Below, in pieces: positions 1 to 9,464 of a DNA stretch of 64,000 nt; positions within the stretch are counted from its first letter, which is position 1, and every line of letters starts with the position of its first letter. The notes under the pieces were generated by a model. The model had not been told where the DNA came from. It saw only the letters and a list, made by a program, of their open reading frames with translations, and searched no databases. The translations under genes and the position numbers were made by a program. The DNA comes from Harmothoe impar (lineage: Eukaryota; Annelida; Polychaeta; Phyllodocida; Polynoidae), in assembly GCA_947462335.1 (NCBI GenBank), contig OX381708.1, positions 39,001,377-39,065,376 of the forward strand. Direction: 5' to 3'.

Positions 1-1163
1 ATTGTCTGGAAATTTGTCAAAATGACTATCGATGACCATCGTGACGGACGGGACAAGACAGAATAAAAATCAGTAATTGGTGGAATACTCTTACAGAATA
101 ACTTTAAAGTAAGCCTATCTTTACTCAGATGGTGTGCCACACTGGTACCAATATGATATCACATCCATTGGGTGATTATTTTGTGGAAAAAATGATAATA
201 TCCTATGAAAACCAAAAATCTGTGACTTCCGGGCCTGTCCCGTCCGTCACACTGCTCCAATCCCACAAATTGTCAAAAGATGTTGTTAAATATCATTCAT
301 TTCCAAATTAATATGTTTATACTGACCCAAATATACAATATATGTAGACAGATCAAAGAATTCATCACTTTAGCTCATAAAAATGTTGAAATCCCATTGT
401 GACGGACGGGACATAAGCAGACAAGCCCAAGAAAAAATCTTAAAACAGTTGAAAATTGTCCATATTGTGTTCATTTCGGGTTTTTCTTTGGCCATATAGT
501 ATAGATGATGATGGGGCATATGAATTAACTTCTTAATTTGGTTTTATGCTATCCAAATACTTTTTGAGCAATATTATTGGAAATTTTGACGATTTTTTTC
601 CATATATCTTGTCTATGGATTATACTTCCTATGAAAATATAGATAAATTGACGAAATCTTTGGTGAAATGTATTCATCTAAATCCCATAAGTTGCAGAAA
701 TGCAGTAATACCCTCTGTTGTCAGCTGTTAATTTTGTGAAGTGGTCTTGAAATGTAGTGGACAAACCTGTCCCGTCCGTCACACAGGCCCTGTCCCGTCC
801 GTCACGTACACATTTATACCAGTATCCAAATAGATATTCAAGATATACTTTCCAGCAAATGATTAACTTGAAGGTCAAACTCTTAGTGACCTATTGTATT
901 TGTATCTTAAGCATTTACTCTGTAAAATTCACAGACTTTTAGCAAAACATAAACCCTTCCAAAAGTCATGTCCACATTGTGTCCCGTCCGTCACGCTCCT
1001 TTAAATACTCACAGATCCTGTTCTAGACATGCTAGGTACATATATTTTACACAGAAATGTAGGTATTGTCCCTCTCTACATGCCTATTTCATAGCTCTAG
1101 TCATCCCATAAATACCCTGCCCCTTAGAAGGCAAAAACCTCTCTGATTTGTCCTGTCCGTCAC
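1..1163. repeat. Region of interspersed TGTCCCGTCCGTCAC motifs
   Basis: A 15-bp motif, TGTCCCGTCCGTCAC or its complement, occurs seven times. Complement copies are at 41-55 and 399-413; forward copies are at 236-250, 768-782, 791-805, 980-994 and 1149-1163, the last with one mismatch. Between copies the DNA is AT-rich and has no convincing gene. Dispersed use of one short GC-rich motif in both orientations resembles subterminal repeats of DNA transposons, as in the elements at 19757 and 23046. The left end is outside the window, so the element cannot be bounded. Confidence 0.6.
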
Positions 1164-1194
1164 AAACAGAATACTGTGAAATGCCCCATCCCCA

Positions 1195-1289
1195 TCCGAC
1201 AACTTAACCGTGCCGTACGTTACTGGATCGGTATGGCATATATATAGGGGTGCAGGATTACCAGAGTGATACCCCCTTGCGAGTTTATC
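1195..1289 (+). repeat. 95-bp direct repeat, copy 1
   Basis: This 95-bp unit recurs at 1699-1793 with about three substitutions. Both copies contain the run CATATATATAGGGG, which looks TATA-like. The copies bracket a MITE and a tRNA-like sequence, so together they may be parts of one composite repeat. Confidence 0.75.
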
Positions 1290-1294
1290 CCTTA

Positions 1295-1539
1295 GGCCTA
1301 AAAAGAAAAAAAGTTGTGTTCCGGTATCCCGACCGACCCTACGTTTTTGGGGCCGACCCTAATTTTTTTTGGACATTTTTGAAATTTTTGAGAGCATTTA
1401 TGAAATTTTTGCCGTTTTTACTACTAAAATTGACTTTTTTGACAAAAAAAAATTGTTAAAGAAAAAAAAAATCCGACCTACCGACCCTGTTTATTTTTGG
1501 CCATGTTACCGGAACACAACTTTTTTTTTTTTTTAGGCC
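1295..1539. mobile_element. Harbinger-like MITE (GGCCTAAAAA ends)
   Basis: The ends are inverted repeats: GGCCTAAAAAG... on the left and ...TTTTTTAGGCC on the right. Just inside each end is a shared GTTGTGTTCCGGTA segment. It is flanked on both sides by TTA (1292-1294 and 1540-1542), the TWA target preferred by PIF/Harbinger elements. It has no coding capacity. Related but decayed copies appear near 48140 and 55268. Confidence 0.65.
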
Positions 1540-1626
1540 TTAGCAAGTTGTAACGCTTTCCTTCTGACCTGTCAACATGTCACTGTATCACGCGCAGTGT
1601 ACATAATGGTCGCGGAAAAGTCATCT

Positions 1627-1696
1627 GGAGAAAGCGGGATTCGAACCCACAACCTCTAGACCCATGAGCCAGTGCCCTACTGCTGAGCTACATTCC
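1627..1696 (-). tRNA. tRNA-like sequence (pseudogene or SINE head)
   Basis: Read on the minus strand it has an A-box-like stretch TAGCTCAGCAGTAGGGCA and a B box GGTTCGAATCC. The T-arm pairs well (GTGGG with CCCGC) and the D-stem is plausible. The acceptor stem pairs poorly after the first three bases and the anticodon stem has a mismatch, so a working tRNA is unlikely. A decayed tRNA or the head of a tRNA-derived SINE fits better. No anticodon is assigned. Confidence 0.5.
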
Positions 1697-1698
1697 TA

Positions 1699-1793
1699 TC
1701 CGACAACCTAACCGTGCCGTACGTTACTGGATGGGTATGGCATATATATAGGGGTGCAGGATTACCAGAGTGATACCCCCTTGCGGGTTTATC
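1699..1793 (+). repeat. 95-bp direct repeat, copy 2
   Basis: Second copy of the unit at 1195-1289, in the same orientation, beginning right after the tRNA-like sequence. If the MITE at 1295-1539 and its TTA duplication are removed, the two copies are about 256 bp apart. Confidence 0.75.
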
Positions 1794-2673
1794 ACCAAGG
1801 TGCGAGTAATCCGAGCACCTACAAGGCTAATATTTGAGACTTACAAATTTTAAAGACTTTTATTTCATGGTGAATACGATCTATCAAGGTTAAACCTATG
1901 GGAGTGCAGTATGCCAGTAAAGCGTGCAATAACCCTCGGCCGAATTTTACGCTCTGGCCGCATTTCACCTTCCCAAGGGATGTTGGGGGGTTATGGGGTC
2001 TCTATGGGGTTTCTATGGGGTCCCCATGGGAAGCTACACTACTGAGGAGTCACCTGACCTGTGCGGAATTCAAAATGGCGGGCCGACGGAAGTTAACAAA
2101 CACCGCGGAAGTAAACAAACATTGTGCAAGTAAACAAACATACATATATTTTAGGAATGTCATCAATACACTCCAAATCGAAATACCGAAATTTCTGGAA
2201 TTCCGATTATCGCATTGAGAAAATCGTTATATCGATACACTATTTTACCCCTGAAGGAATTCCCTTTTCAAAACTGAAAGAATTTTGTAAAAATTCCAAC
2301 TAGAACCAAATATATCATCTAATACAAAATACAAGCCCAAAACAAGACTAAAAATTCAATTTATAAAGGCTTACAATTAATCTGAGAAACACATTTTAAT
2401 CCATTACCACAAAATTTGGGGTATTTCAGATAAAAGAGGATGTAAATAGATAATACATCATGGCTCAAATGTACATGCAGTAGGATATATACATTCCATG
2501 GGTTAATTTAATGCTTTTCTCTACTGCATTTTAACGTCGACAAAAATCGGAAAATCGAGACCAAAAATCTCGATTATCGGGATCAACAAAAACGGGATGT
2601 CAATGACATCCCTAATATATTTTACAGTGTAATACCATGAAATAAATACAGAGCGGTACTTAAACGTGCCCTC
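1794..2673. other. Non-coding stretch, no gene recognised
   Basis: AT-rich sequence with short open frames only. It includes a TATGGGG-type reiteration near 1990-2030 and imperfect copies of a CGATTATCG-like motif near 2200 and 2570. Nothing resembling a conserved protein was found. Confidence 0.5.
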
Positions 2674-2750
2674 GTCAGTGGTTATTGCACATGTGGTGCT
2701 TGGGCCGTATTGCACTAGGCCCGAGCACCACTTGTGCAATAACCACTGAC
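2674..2750. repeat. Foldback hairpin, 33-bp arms
   Basis: Left arm 2674-2706 and right arm 2718-2750 are inverted copies matching at 31 of 33 positions, separated by 11 bases. The arms begin GTCAGTGGTTATTGCACA. A weaker match continues outward on both sides to roughly 2630 and 2800, so this is probably the core of a small foldback element. Confidence 0.75.
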
Positions 2751-4032
2751 TCAGTCACTTTAGCGTGCAGCTCTGTCTATGTATTCACTGAACAGGAGTT
2801 GTACATTAATTGTGATAGCAGGTAATAGCATTTATCATCAATATGCGGAGGGAACTCGATTGTGGAGTCTGGAGCCCTAGAGGTACGTTCGTCGCCAAGC
2901 TTGAGCCAGAGTAGACTGGGGAACGACTCCGCAGCGCCCCCCCCCCCTGGTGAGCGACAACCACACCTCCCCGGCGCTTCCGACCGACTCCTCAGTGATT
3001 CCGCACCGCTACAGTATGTATTTGAGATGTGAGTGACCCGCCTTGGTTGTGTAGCCTATGCCATGTGTGTAAATCTATATCGTAGTTGACTCTGTAACTG
3101 TGTATTACTTAAAGTATGTCTGTCTGTCGTATATATATATATTTGTGTGTGTGTGTGCGTAGGCCTATGTAGGTGTGTGAATGAAATTGTCTCTGTGTGC
3201 TAAACATCATTTGATATCTCTAGATTGCATATAGGCCTACCCTTTAGTTTTGTAGAACATAGTTTTTATAGTGTATTGTAGGCTAGTGAACTTATTGTAT
3301 GTATGACAATTGTTGAATTGACACATATGTCAGTATGGCCTATGTCTATGAGGCTATGGGTAGTGACCTCCCTTTTAATAAAGATATTAACCCAACGATC
3401 TATGAGTATGAGTATGGTACTGTGACTTATGTGTGTGGTGTAATTGTAAATGGACATAAAATGCACAGTGCCACTAGCCCCTGTAACAGGGGTAGAAACC
3501 ATGCAGGGGTAGGCATATCTGAAAGTCCTGGAGCCCATACAGTATTGCCTGTAGTAAGTGGTAGATCGAGAGTTGTCAAGAAAGGGCAGGGGGTAAATAC
3601 CTGGTTGTATAACGTATTGTGTTGGGCCTAAAATAGCTGTATGTATATAAGGACTGTACCAAAATAGGTGAGGGGGGCAGCTTGACCAGGTTTCATCTTT
3701 AAAAGTGCAGTGGTCAAACAAGGGGGTTGGGAGCATTCCCCACAAAACATCTCTTCTAGACTTGAAATGGTGCATTCAGATGCATTTTGGAACACAAAGC
3801 TCAGACCTGTATTTATGCCCAATCATTGGGGTTTAGACATTTTGGAAGATTTTGGAAATCTAGACTTGAAATGGTAATAATATTCATCCTCTACCAGTGG
3901 GACGGGGTCATTTATTTATAGTGTGTAATATCCTTTCCCATTAGGACTAGGACATTTTTTAGAAGGAAATAACATGGGATGTCTTTGGAAGTCTAGACTT
4001 GAAATGGTGCATTCTGAAGCATTTTGGCATAC
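2751..4032. other. Non-coding stretch left of the LTR element
   Basis: Contains a TA then TG microsatellite near 3130-3160 and two copies of a roughly 38-bp segment (about 3755-3791 and 3990-4028) sharing AGACTTGAAATGGTGCATTC. Open frames of up to 169 codons at 3266-3775 show no recognisable domain and overlap frames on the other strand. The LTR retrotransposon begins inside the second 38-bp copy. Confidence 0.5.
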
Positions 4033-4429
4033 TGTAGTGGTAATGGGTGGCCCAATCCTCGCGAGGAGTCGCTGACTCCCCCCGGCGGGGAGTCACTAAT
4101 AGTTCAGGACTCACCCACCAGGTGGCACTCGCCGACTCCCCCCGGCGGGGAGTCACTGATAGTTCCGGACTCACCCACCAGGTGGCACTACCCTAGGGCA
4201 GTCTATAAAAGGCCCTGCACGAGGGAGAGCCACTAGTCTATGACTCACGACGATGATGGATGGAGCTGCTCTGACAACAGATGATTGATGATAGACGATA
4301 GATGATTGATGATAGATGATTGATGATAGATGATGAATGTACAACCCTGATTATGTCAATAGAGAACTGCCTTTGTTTACTACAGTACCGCGTTCTGTCT
4401 TGTCTTCCTAGCATCCTTCTCCCGTTACA
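4033..4429 (+). repeat. 5' LTR (397 bp)
   Basis: Starts TGTAGTGG and ends TTACA, a typical TG...CA LTR. It contains two 60-bp tandem units from 4074, each with a palindrome GACTCCCC...GGGGAGTC (4074-4094 and 4134-4154), and a GATGATTGATGATAGA microsatellite near 4270-4340. It also carries a TATA box. Confidence 0.9.
4204..4210 (+). promoter_or_regulatory. LTR TATA box
   Basis: TATAAAA in the 5' LTR, followed by a GC-rich stretch as expected of an LTR core promoter. The same motif is at 8859-8865 in the 3' LTR. Confidence 0.65.
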
Positions 4430-4430
4430 G

Positions 4431-4448
4431 TGGTGACAGTTTGGTTTC
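4431..4448 (+). other. Probable primer-binding site
   Basis: TGGTGACAGTTTGG begins one base after the 5' LTR end, the usual place for tRNA priming of reverse transcription. The primer tRNA is not identified. Confidence 0.55.
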
Positions 4449-4609
4449 AAAAGACGAATTCACGCCGATGGGGGAAGAGAAGCAAGAGAGAAGGAGGAAT
4501 AGAAGCAGAGAGGAGATGTGGTAGAAGCATGGAACAGAGGGGCAGACAACAGACGAAAACGTTGACAAAAAGTCTAGTGGTTATGACAGGTGTGCAGTTG
4601 CCGTGAGAA

Positions 4610-4810
4610 GCTGTGAGAAGTTGCTGTGAGAAGTTGTGAGAAATCTTGGGGAGTCGCGAGAACTCACGGGGAGTCACAGGGAGTCACAGGGAGTCGCAGG
4701 AGTCACGGGGAGTCGCAGCGAGTTGCAAGGAGTCACGGGGAGTCGTGAGGAGTCGCGCGGAGTCACGGGGAGTCGCGGGAGTTGTAGGGAGTCGTGGGGA
4801 GTCACTGATC
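4610..4810 (+). repeat. Tandem array of GGGAGTCRCGGGAGTCAC type
   Basis: About a dozen imperfect copies of a short (15 to 17 bp) unit built on GGGAGTCGC or GGAGTCACG. It lies in the leader of the LTR element. The frames open across it are repeat artefacts. Confidence 0.75.
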
Positions 4811-4829
4811 ATACAGGGGCAGCTGGAAA

Positions 4830-5275
4830 GACGATCCTGTGGCCGCTGTCAGCACGATTCTGTGGCCGCTGGAAAGATGATTCTGGGGCTGCTGTCCGGA
4901 CGATTCTGTGGCTGCTGTCAGGACGATTCTGTGGCTGCTGTCAGAAGAATTCTGTGGCTGCTGTCAGAACAATTCTGTGGCTGCTGTCAGGATGATTCTG
5001 TGGTCATGGTGAAGACGTTTCTGTGGTCCCGGTGAAGACGCCTCTGTGGTCGTGGTGGAGTCACTTCTTGAGGAGCCACTTGCCGCTGTCAGGACGATTC
5101 TGTGGGTGCTGTTAGGACGTTTCTGTGGCTGCTGTCAGGACAATTCTGTGGCTGCTGTCAGGACGATTCTGTGGCTGCTGTCAGGACAATTCTGTGGCTG
5201 CTGTCAAGACGATTCTGTGGCTGCTGTCAGGATGATTCTGTGGTCGTGGTGAAGACATTTCTGTGGTCGGGGTGA
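4830..5275 (+). repeat. 23-bp tandem array
   Basis: The unit GTGGCTGCTGTCAGGACGATTCT recurs with an exact 23-bp step at 4908, 4931, 4954 and 4977 and continues, with a break near 5000-5090, to about 5275. Because 23 is not a multiple of three, a protein-coding role is unlikely. Confidence 0.85.
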
Positions 5276-5368
5276 AGACGTTTCTGCGGTCGTGGTGGAG
5301 TGACTTCATGAGGAGTCACTTTGTGAGGAGTCACTACACTGGTGCAAGGATCTAAACGGGGTGCTGTA

Positions 5369-5478
5369 TGCTGATCCGCATTGGGATCTACAGGGGACAC
5401 TGTATGCTGATCCACACGGGGATCTACATGGGGCGCTGTATGCTGATCCACACAGGGATCTACAGGGGGGCATTGCTG
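5369..5478 (+). repeat. 36-bp tandem array
   Basis: Three copies of a 36-bp unit start TGCTGATCC at 5369, 5405 and 5441, just before the Gag-like start codon. Confidence 0.8.
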
Positions 5479-5513
5479 GCTGATCAACTCAGGGATCCGC
5501 CCAGAGTTGAGAC

Positions 5514-8500
5514 ATGATTACCAGGGCGTTCCTAGACTTGGGGGGACATGGTACCGGGACGTTCCCAGACGTGGGGAGACGTACCAGAGCGTTCCCAGAG
5601 GCAGGGAGACGTGGTACCAGGGCATCCCCAGGCGCGGGGAGACGTGGTACCGGGACGTTTCCAGAGGCGGAGAGACGTGCTACCGGGGCAGAAAGACGTG
5701 GTACTGGGGTGTCCCCAGGTGCGGGGAGATGTGGTACCGGGACGTTTCCAGAGGCCGAGAGATGTGGTACCAGGACGTTTCCAGAGGCAGGGAGACGTGG
5801 TACCTGGACGTTTCCAGAGGCGGAGAGACGTGGTACCGGGGCATTCTCAGATGGAGGGAGACGTGGTACCGGGACATTTTCAGAGGCGGAGAGACGTGGT
5901 ACCGGGACGTTTCCAGAGGCGGAGAGACATGGTGCCGGGATGTTTCCAGAGGTGGAGAGACGTGGTACTGGGACGTTTCCAGAGGCGGAGAGACGTGGTA
6001 CCGGGACGTTTCCAGAGGGGGAGAGACGTGGTGCCGGGACATTTCCAGAGGCGGAGAGACGTGGTACCGGGACGTTTCCAGAGGGGGAGAGACGTGGTAC
6101 TGGGACGTTTCCAGAGGCGGAGAGACGTGGTACCGGGACGTTTCCAGAGACAGAGAGACGTGGTACCGGGACGTTTCCAGAGGCGGAGAGACATGGTACC
6201 GGGGCATTCTCAGATGCCGGGAGACGTGGTACCGGGGTGTCCCCAGGCGCGGGGAGACGTGGTACTGGGACATTTCCAGAGGGGGAGAGACGTGGTACCG
6301 GGACGTTTCCAGAGGCGGAGAGACGTTGTACTGGGACGTTTCCAGAGGCGGAGAGACGTGGTACCGGGACGTTTCCAGAGGGGGAGAGACGTGGTGCCGG
6401 GACATTTCCAGAGGCGGAGAGACGTGGTACCGGGACATTTCCAGAGGCGGAGAGACGTGGTACCGGGACGTTTCCAGAGGGGGAGAGACGTGGTGCCGGG
6501 ACGTTTCCAGAGGCGGAGAGACGTGGTACTGGGACGTTTCCAGAGGCAGAGAGATGGGGTACCATGGCATCCCTAGATGCTGATAGATGTGGTACCGGGA
6601 CATCCCCAGGCGCAGGAAGATGTGGTACCGGGGCGTTCCCAGAAGCGGGGAGAGATGGTACCGAGGCGTTCCTAGATGGGTTCCCGTATGCAGCGAGACT
6701 TGGTACCTGGGCTTTTCCAGATGTGGAGAGGCGTAGTAACGAGGCGTTCCCAGATGCAGGGAGACATGGTACCAGGGCATCCCCAGAGGCGTGGAGATGT
6801 GGTACCGGGGCATCCCCAGACGCGGGAAGATGTGGTACTGAGGGGCTCCAAGATGGGTTCCCGGATGCAGGGCAACTGGGTACCAGGGCGTTTACAGCTG
6901 TGAAGAGACGTGGTAATGAGGCATTCCCGGATGCAGGGAGACTTGGTATCAGGGCATTTCCAGAGGCGGAGAAACGTGGTAACGGGGCATTCCCAGATGT
7001 AGGGAGACATGACACTGAAGTGTTCCAAGATGTGGGGAGACCTGGTAAGGAGGCGTTCCCAGACAAGGAGAGATGTGGTACAGGAGCGTTCCAAAATGCT
7101 GGTGGACATAGCACCAAGTCATTCCAAGGAGATTTGCAGGAGTGGCAATCTATCGACAAATTACCTAAGCCCATAGTTATGCCAGACAAGTTTGATGGTA
7201 GTGAGCACCTAAATGTGTATCTTAAGCACTTCGACCTTTGCTGCCGGGCTAATGGATGGAACCATGAAGTAGCAGGCGTGTTCCTAGGGCTGTCTCTCAC
7301 TGGTATAGCTAGGCGTCTGCTGGTGGGTTTTGATTACAGTAACCCCAAAGGTTACCTTCTGCTGAGGGAGGCTCTAAATCAGAGGTTTCAACCCCCAAAT
7401 CAGTCAGCCAGGCATAAGGCGCTGCTTCGTAAAAAGACGAGAGAGGTGGGTGAGTGCCTCCAGAGCCACGCGGAGGAAGTGGAGAGGCTGACTCAGTTAG
7501 CCTACCCTGGTGTGGACCTCTCCACCATTAATGCAATAGCCATGGACTGGTTCATTCACAGCTTACAGGATACCCAAATGCAGTTGTGGATCCATCAGAG
7601 CCACCCAAAAACATTGGCAGAAGCCGTGAGAGTTGGCCTGCATGCAGAGGCCTGCATACAGCTGAATGACAGCGTGGCAAGTGAGGTTAGCCAGACAGAG
7701 GAAGAGGAGCTGACACAATTGAAAGTTGAAGTAGAGATGTATCCAAAGGAAGTAGTGGATCTCTACCAGATGATTCCGTCGCAGCCAAGGAAGTTACGCT
7801 CGGGATGGAAACAAAAGGGGTGTTTCCATTGTGCGAAAGATGATCATGTCAAGAAGGACTGTCCCCTTCAGACCAGGGATGGTAGAACATTGCCTTCAGC
7901 CTCAGAAAAATCAACAGGATCTCTGGTTAGTGACCCAAGTTGCTGGGTCAGGATGTGTTCAACTAATCAACCATTAGAGCCAATTGAAAGAGGGGTAATT
8001 GGATGTGCAAAGGAGAAACCAGCCATAGGAGAGAAGAGAGTAGAAGTTCTGGTGGAAAGAGATCAAGCAAAACAAGATCTAGTGGTATCAGCATATATGG
8101 GAAGCCAGAAACCCCCAGCAATATCCAGTGCCCCGTGGGGAAAAGATCAAGGATCCAGTACCCTTGAGGGAGAAAGCCGTTGGAGGAGACCATTGGAGCA
8201 ATGCCCAGAGAGCAAGGTTCAAGGCAACAACATAAAACGAGGAACCAGAAACTTCCGGGCTCCAGTATCCTTTTGGGAAAGATCTATTGGGGAGGGACAG
8301 AAGATTCACTGGAGCAAGACCCAGGGGAGAAGATCCAGGGCAACAACATTAAGTGAGGAGCAACAGGCTCATACCGAGATCCAGTACCCTTCGGGAGAAA
8401 GATCGAAGATCCAGTACCCATTGGGGAAAGATCCGGTGGGGAGCGGCAGAAGATTCACTGCAGCAAGGCCTGGCGGAGAAGATCCAGGGCAACAACATCA

Positions 8501-8891
8501 AGTGAAAAGCAAGAAACTCTCCCCGAGATCCAGTACCCTTCGGGGGAAAGATCGAAGATCCAGTACTCTTTCGGGAAAGATCCGGTGGGGAGTTGCAGAA
8601 GACTCACTGGGGAAAGTTCGGAGGGACCAGGATCTCGTTGGCCGACAACAAAAGGAGACCCCTAAGCTTTATTTGAGCAGGGGAGAGTGTAGTGGTAATG
8701 GGTGGCCCAATCCTCGCGAGGAGTCGCTGACTCCCCCCGGCGGGGAGTCACTAATAGTTCAGGACTCACCCACCAGGTGGCACTCGCCGACTCCCCCCGG
8801 CGGGGAGTCACTGATAGTTCCGGACTCACCCACCAGGTGGCACTACCCTAGGGCAGTCTATAAAAGGCCCTGCACGAGGGAGAGCCACTAG
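5514..8891 (+). CDS. Gag-like protein with long 11-residue repeat domain
   Basis: The frame opens with ATG at 5514 and runs 1125 codons, ending inside the 3' LTR. Residues 1 to about 520 are nearly all an 11-residue repeat of the type GTGTFPEAERR. Residues about 540 to 745 look like a retrotransposon capsid segment, with a hydrophobic/aromatic pattern and a Leu-Arg-Glu-Ala-Leu...RF stretch. A single CCHC zinc knuckle, CFHCAKDDHVKKDC, starts near residue 770. The tail (about 860-1060) is another degenerate repeat with KIQYP-like pieces. No protease or polymerase motif follows. The role is presumably packaging element RNA into particles; the repeat domain has no function I can name. The end of the real product could precede the LTR. 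Confidence 0.8.
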   Translation: MITRAFLDLGGHGTGTFPDVGRRTRAFPEAGRRGTRASPGAGRRGTGTFPEAERRATGAERRGTGVSPGAGRCGTGTFPEAERCGTRTFPEAGRRGTWTFPEAERRGTGAFSDGGRRGTGTFSEAERRGTGTFPEAERHGAGMFPEVERRGTGTFPEAERRGTGTFPEGERRGAGTFPEAERRGTGTFPEGERRGTGTFPEAERRGTGTFPETERRGTGTFPEAERHGTGAFSDAGRRGTGVSPGAGRRGTGTFPEGERRGTGTFPEAERRCTGTFPEAERRGTGTFPEGERRGAGTFPEAERRGTGTFPEAERRGTGTFPEGERRGAGTFPEAERRGTGTFPEAERWGTMASLDADRCGTGTSPGAGRCGTGAFPEAGRDGTEAFLDGFPYAARLGTWAFPDVERRSNEAFPDAGRHGTRASPEAWRCGTGASPDAGRCGTEGLQDGFPDAGQLGTRAFTAVKRRGNEAFPDAGRLGIRAFPEAEKRGNGAFPDVGRHDTEVFQDVGRPGKEAFPDKERCGTGAFQNAGGHSTKSFQGDLQEWQSIDKLPKPIVMPDKFDGSEHLNVYLKHFDLCCRANGWNHEVAGVFLGLSLTGIARRLLVGFDYSNPKGYLLLREALNQRFQPPNQSARHKALLRKKTREVGECLQSHAEEVERLTQLAYPGVDLSTINAIAMDWFIHSLQDTQMQLWIHQSHPKTLAEAVRVGLHAEACIQLNDSVASEVSQTEEEELTQLKVEVEMYPKEVVDLYQMIPSQPRKLRSGWKQKGCFHCAKDDHVKKDCPLQTRDGRTLPSASEKSTGSLVSDPSCWVRMCSTNQPLEPIERGVIGCAKEKPAIGEKRVEVLVERDQAKQDLVVSAYMGSQKPPAISSAPWGKDQGSSTLEGESRWRRPLEQCPESKVQGNNIKRGTRNFRAPVSFWERSIGEGQKIHWSKTQGRRSRATTLSEEQQAHTEIQYPSGERSKIQYPLGKDPVGSGRRFTAARPGGEDPGQQHQVKSKKLSPRSSTLRGKDRRSSTLSGKIRWGVAEDSLGKVRRDQDLVGRQQKETPKLYLSRGECSGNGWPNPREESLTPPGGESLIVQDSPTRWHSPTPPGGESLIVPDSPTRWHYPRAVYKRPCTRESH
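5530..7090 (+). repeat. 33-bp tandem array coding the 11-residue repeat
   Basis: Around 47 units related to GGTACCGGGACGTTTCCAGA plus GGCGGAGAGACGT, 33 bp long. The period is a multiple of three and the unit is nearly stop-free in most frames, so several long frames stay open on both strands here. Units are most uniform at 5880-6550 and more diverged at the edges. Confidence 0.9.
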
Positions 8892-9084
8892 TCTATGACT
8901 CACGACGATGATGGATGGAGCTGCTCTGACAACAGATGATTGATGATAGACGATAGATGATTGATGATAGATGATTGATGATAGATGATGAATGTACAAC
9001 CCTGATTATGTCAATAGAGAACTGCCTTTGTTTACTACAGTACCGCGTTCTGTCTTGTCTTCCTAGCATCCTTCTCCCGTTACA
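8688..9084 (+). repeat. 3' LTR (397 bp)
   Basis: Same length and, by eye, same sequence as 4033-4429. It is preceded by the purine-rich tract GAGCAGGGGAGAG (8675-8687) that would prime plus-strand synthesis. The target duplication ATAC follows. Confidence 0.9.
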
Positions 9085-9088
9085 ATAC

Positions 9089-9462
9089 TGTTGATATAAT
9101 GTATGACACATTTTATCAACTTTTTTTTAAAGAAAATTTTGAAAATCTTGAAGTAGGGGCTACGATAACAGGTGCATTTTTAAAAGTAAGGAAAATGGAA
9201 TTATGAAATTTTGAGTTTTAGAAAGCTCAAGACCAGGGGGAAGATCTGGGAGGCTTGTCGCCAATTTCAAAGCCAGTGTCGCCACTTTTTGGCGACATGG
9301 CGACAGCTGCCCAGCCCTGCCATGTGCCTTTGGGCTAACCAAGTCACTCTGCCAATCTGGCAGAGTAGCTATTTTGATGGAAGTATTCAGTCTTCAGTCT
9401 TATGCTTCCAGCCACATGTCCCTCCATGTGTTCCCACCTGTTCACCATCCACAAGGTATTCC
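9089..9462. other. Non-coding stretch, nothing recognised
   Basis: AT-rich sequence between the LTR element and the next MITE. No gene or structured repeat was seen. Confidence 0.5.
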
Positions 9463-9464
9463 TA

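Larger units (their letters stand above)
4033..9084 (+). mobile_element. Young gag-only LTR retrotransposon
   Basis: Two LTRs of exactly 397 bp bound this element, and I saw no difference between them by eye. The 4-bp sequence ATAC flanks it on both sides (4029-4032 and 9085-9088). A primer-binding-type site follows the 5' LTR and a purine-rich tract precedes the 3' LTR. The only sizeable coding region is Gag-like; protease, reverse transcriptase and integrase are absent. It must therefore be moved by the enzymes of a related autonomous element. Four unrelated tandem-repeat arrays fill the leader and the start of the gene. Confidence 0.9.

Noticed and set aside
1627..1696. Functional tRNA gene
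   Set aside because: The acceptor stem is mostly unpaired and the anticodon stem is mismatched; only the internal promoter boxes and T-arm are good.
3266..3775. 169-codon minus-strand frame
   Set aside because: No domain, biased composition or repeat pattern suggesting a protein; it overlaps another open frame on the plus strand.
4636..5035. Two overlapping 119- and 129-codon frames in the LTR element leader
   Set aside because: They run across 16- and 23-bp arrays whose periods are not multiples of three, so the frames are accidental.
5489..7300. 603-codon antisense frame across the 33-bp array
   Set aside because: It exists because the repeat period is divisible by three and stop-poor. 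The sense frame connects to a capsid and zinc knuckle; the antisense one connects to nothing.
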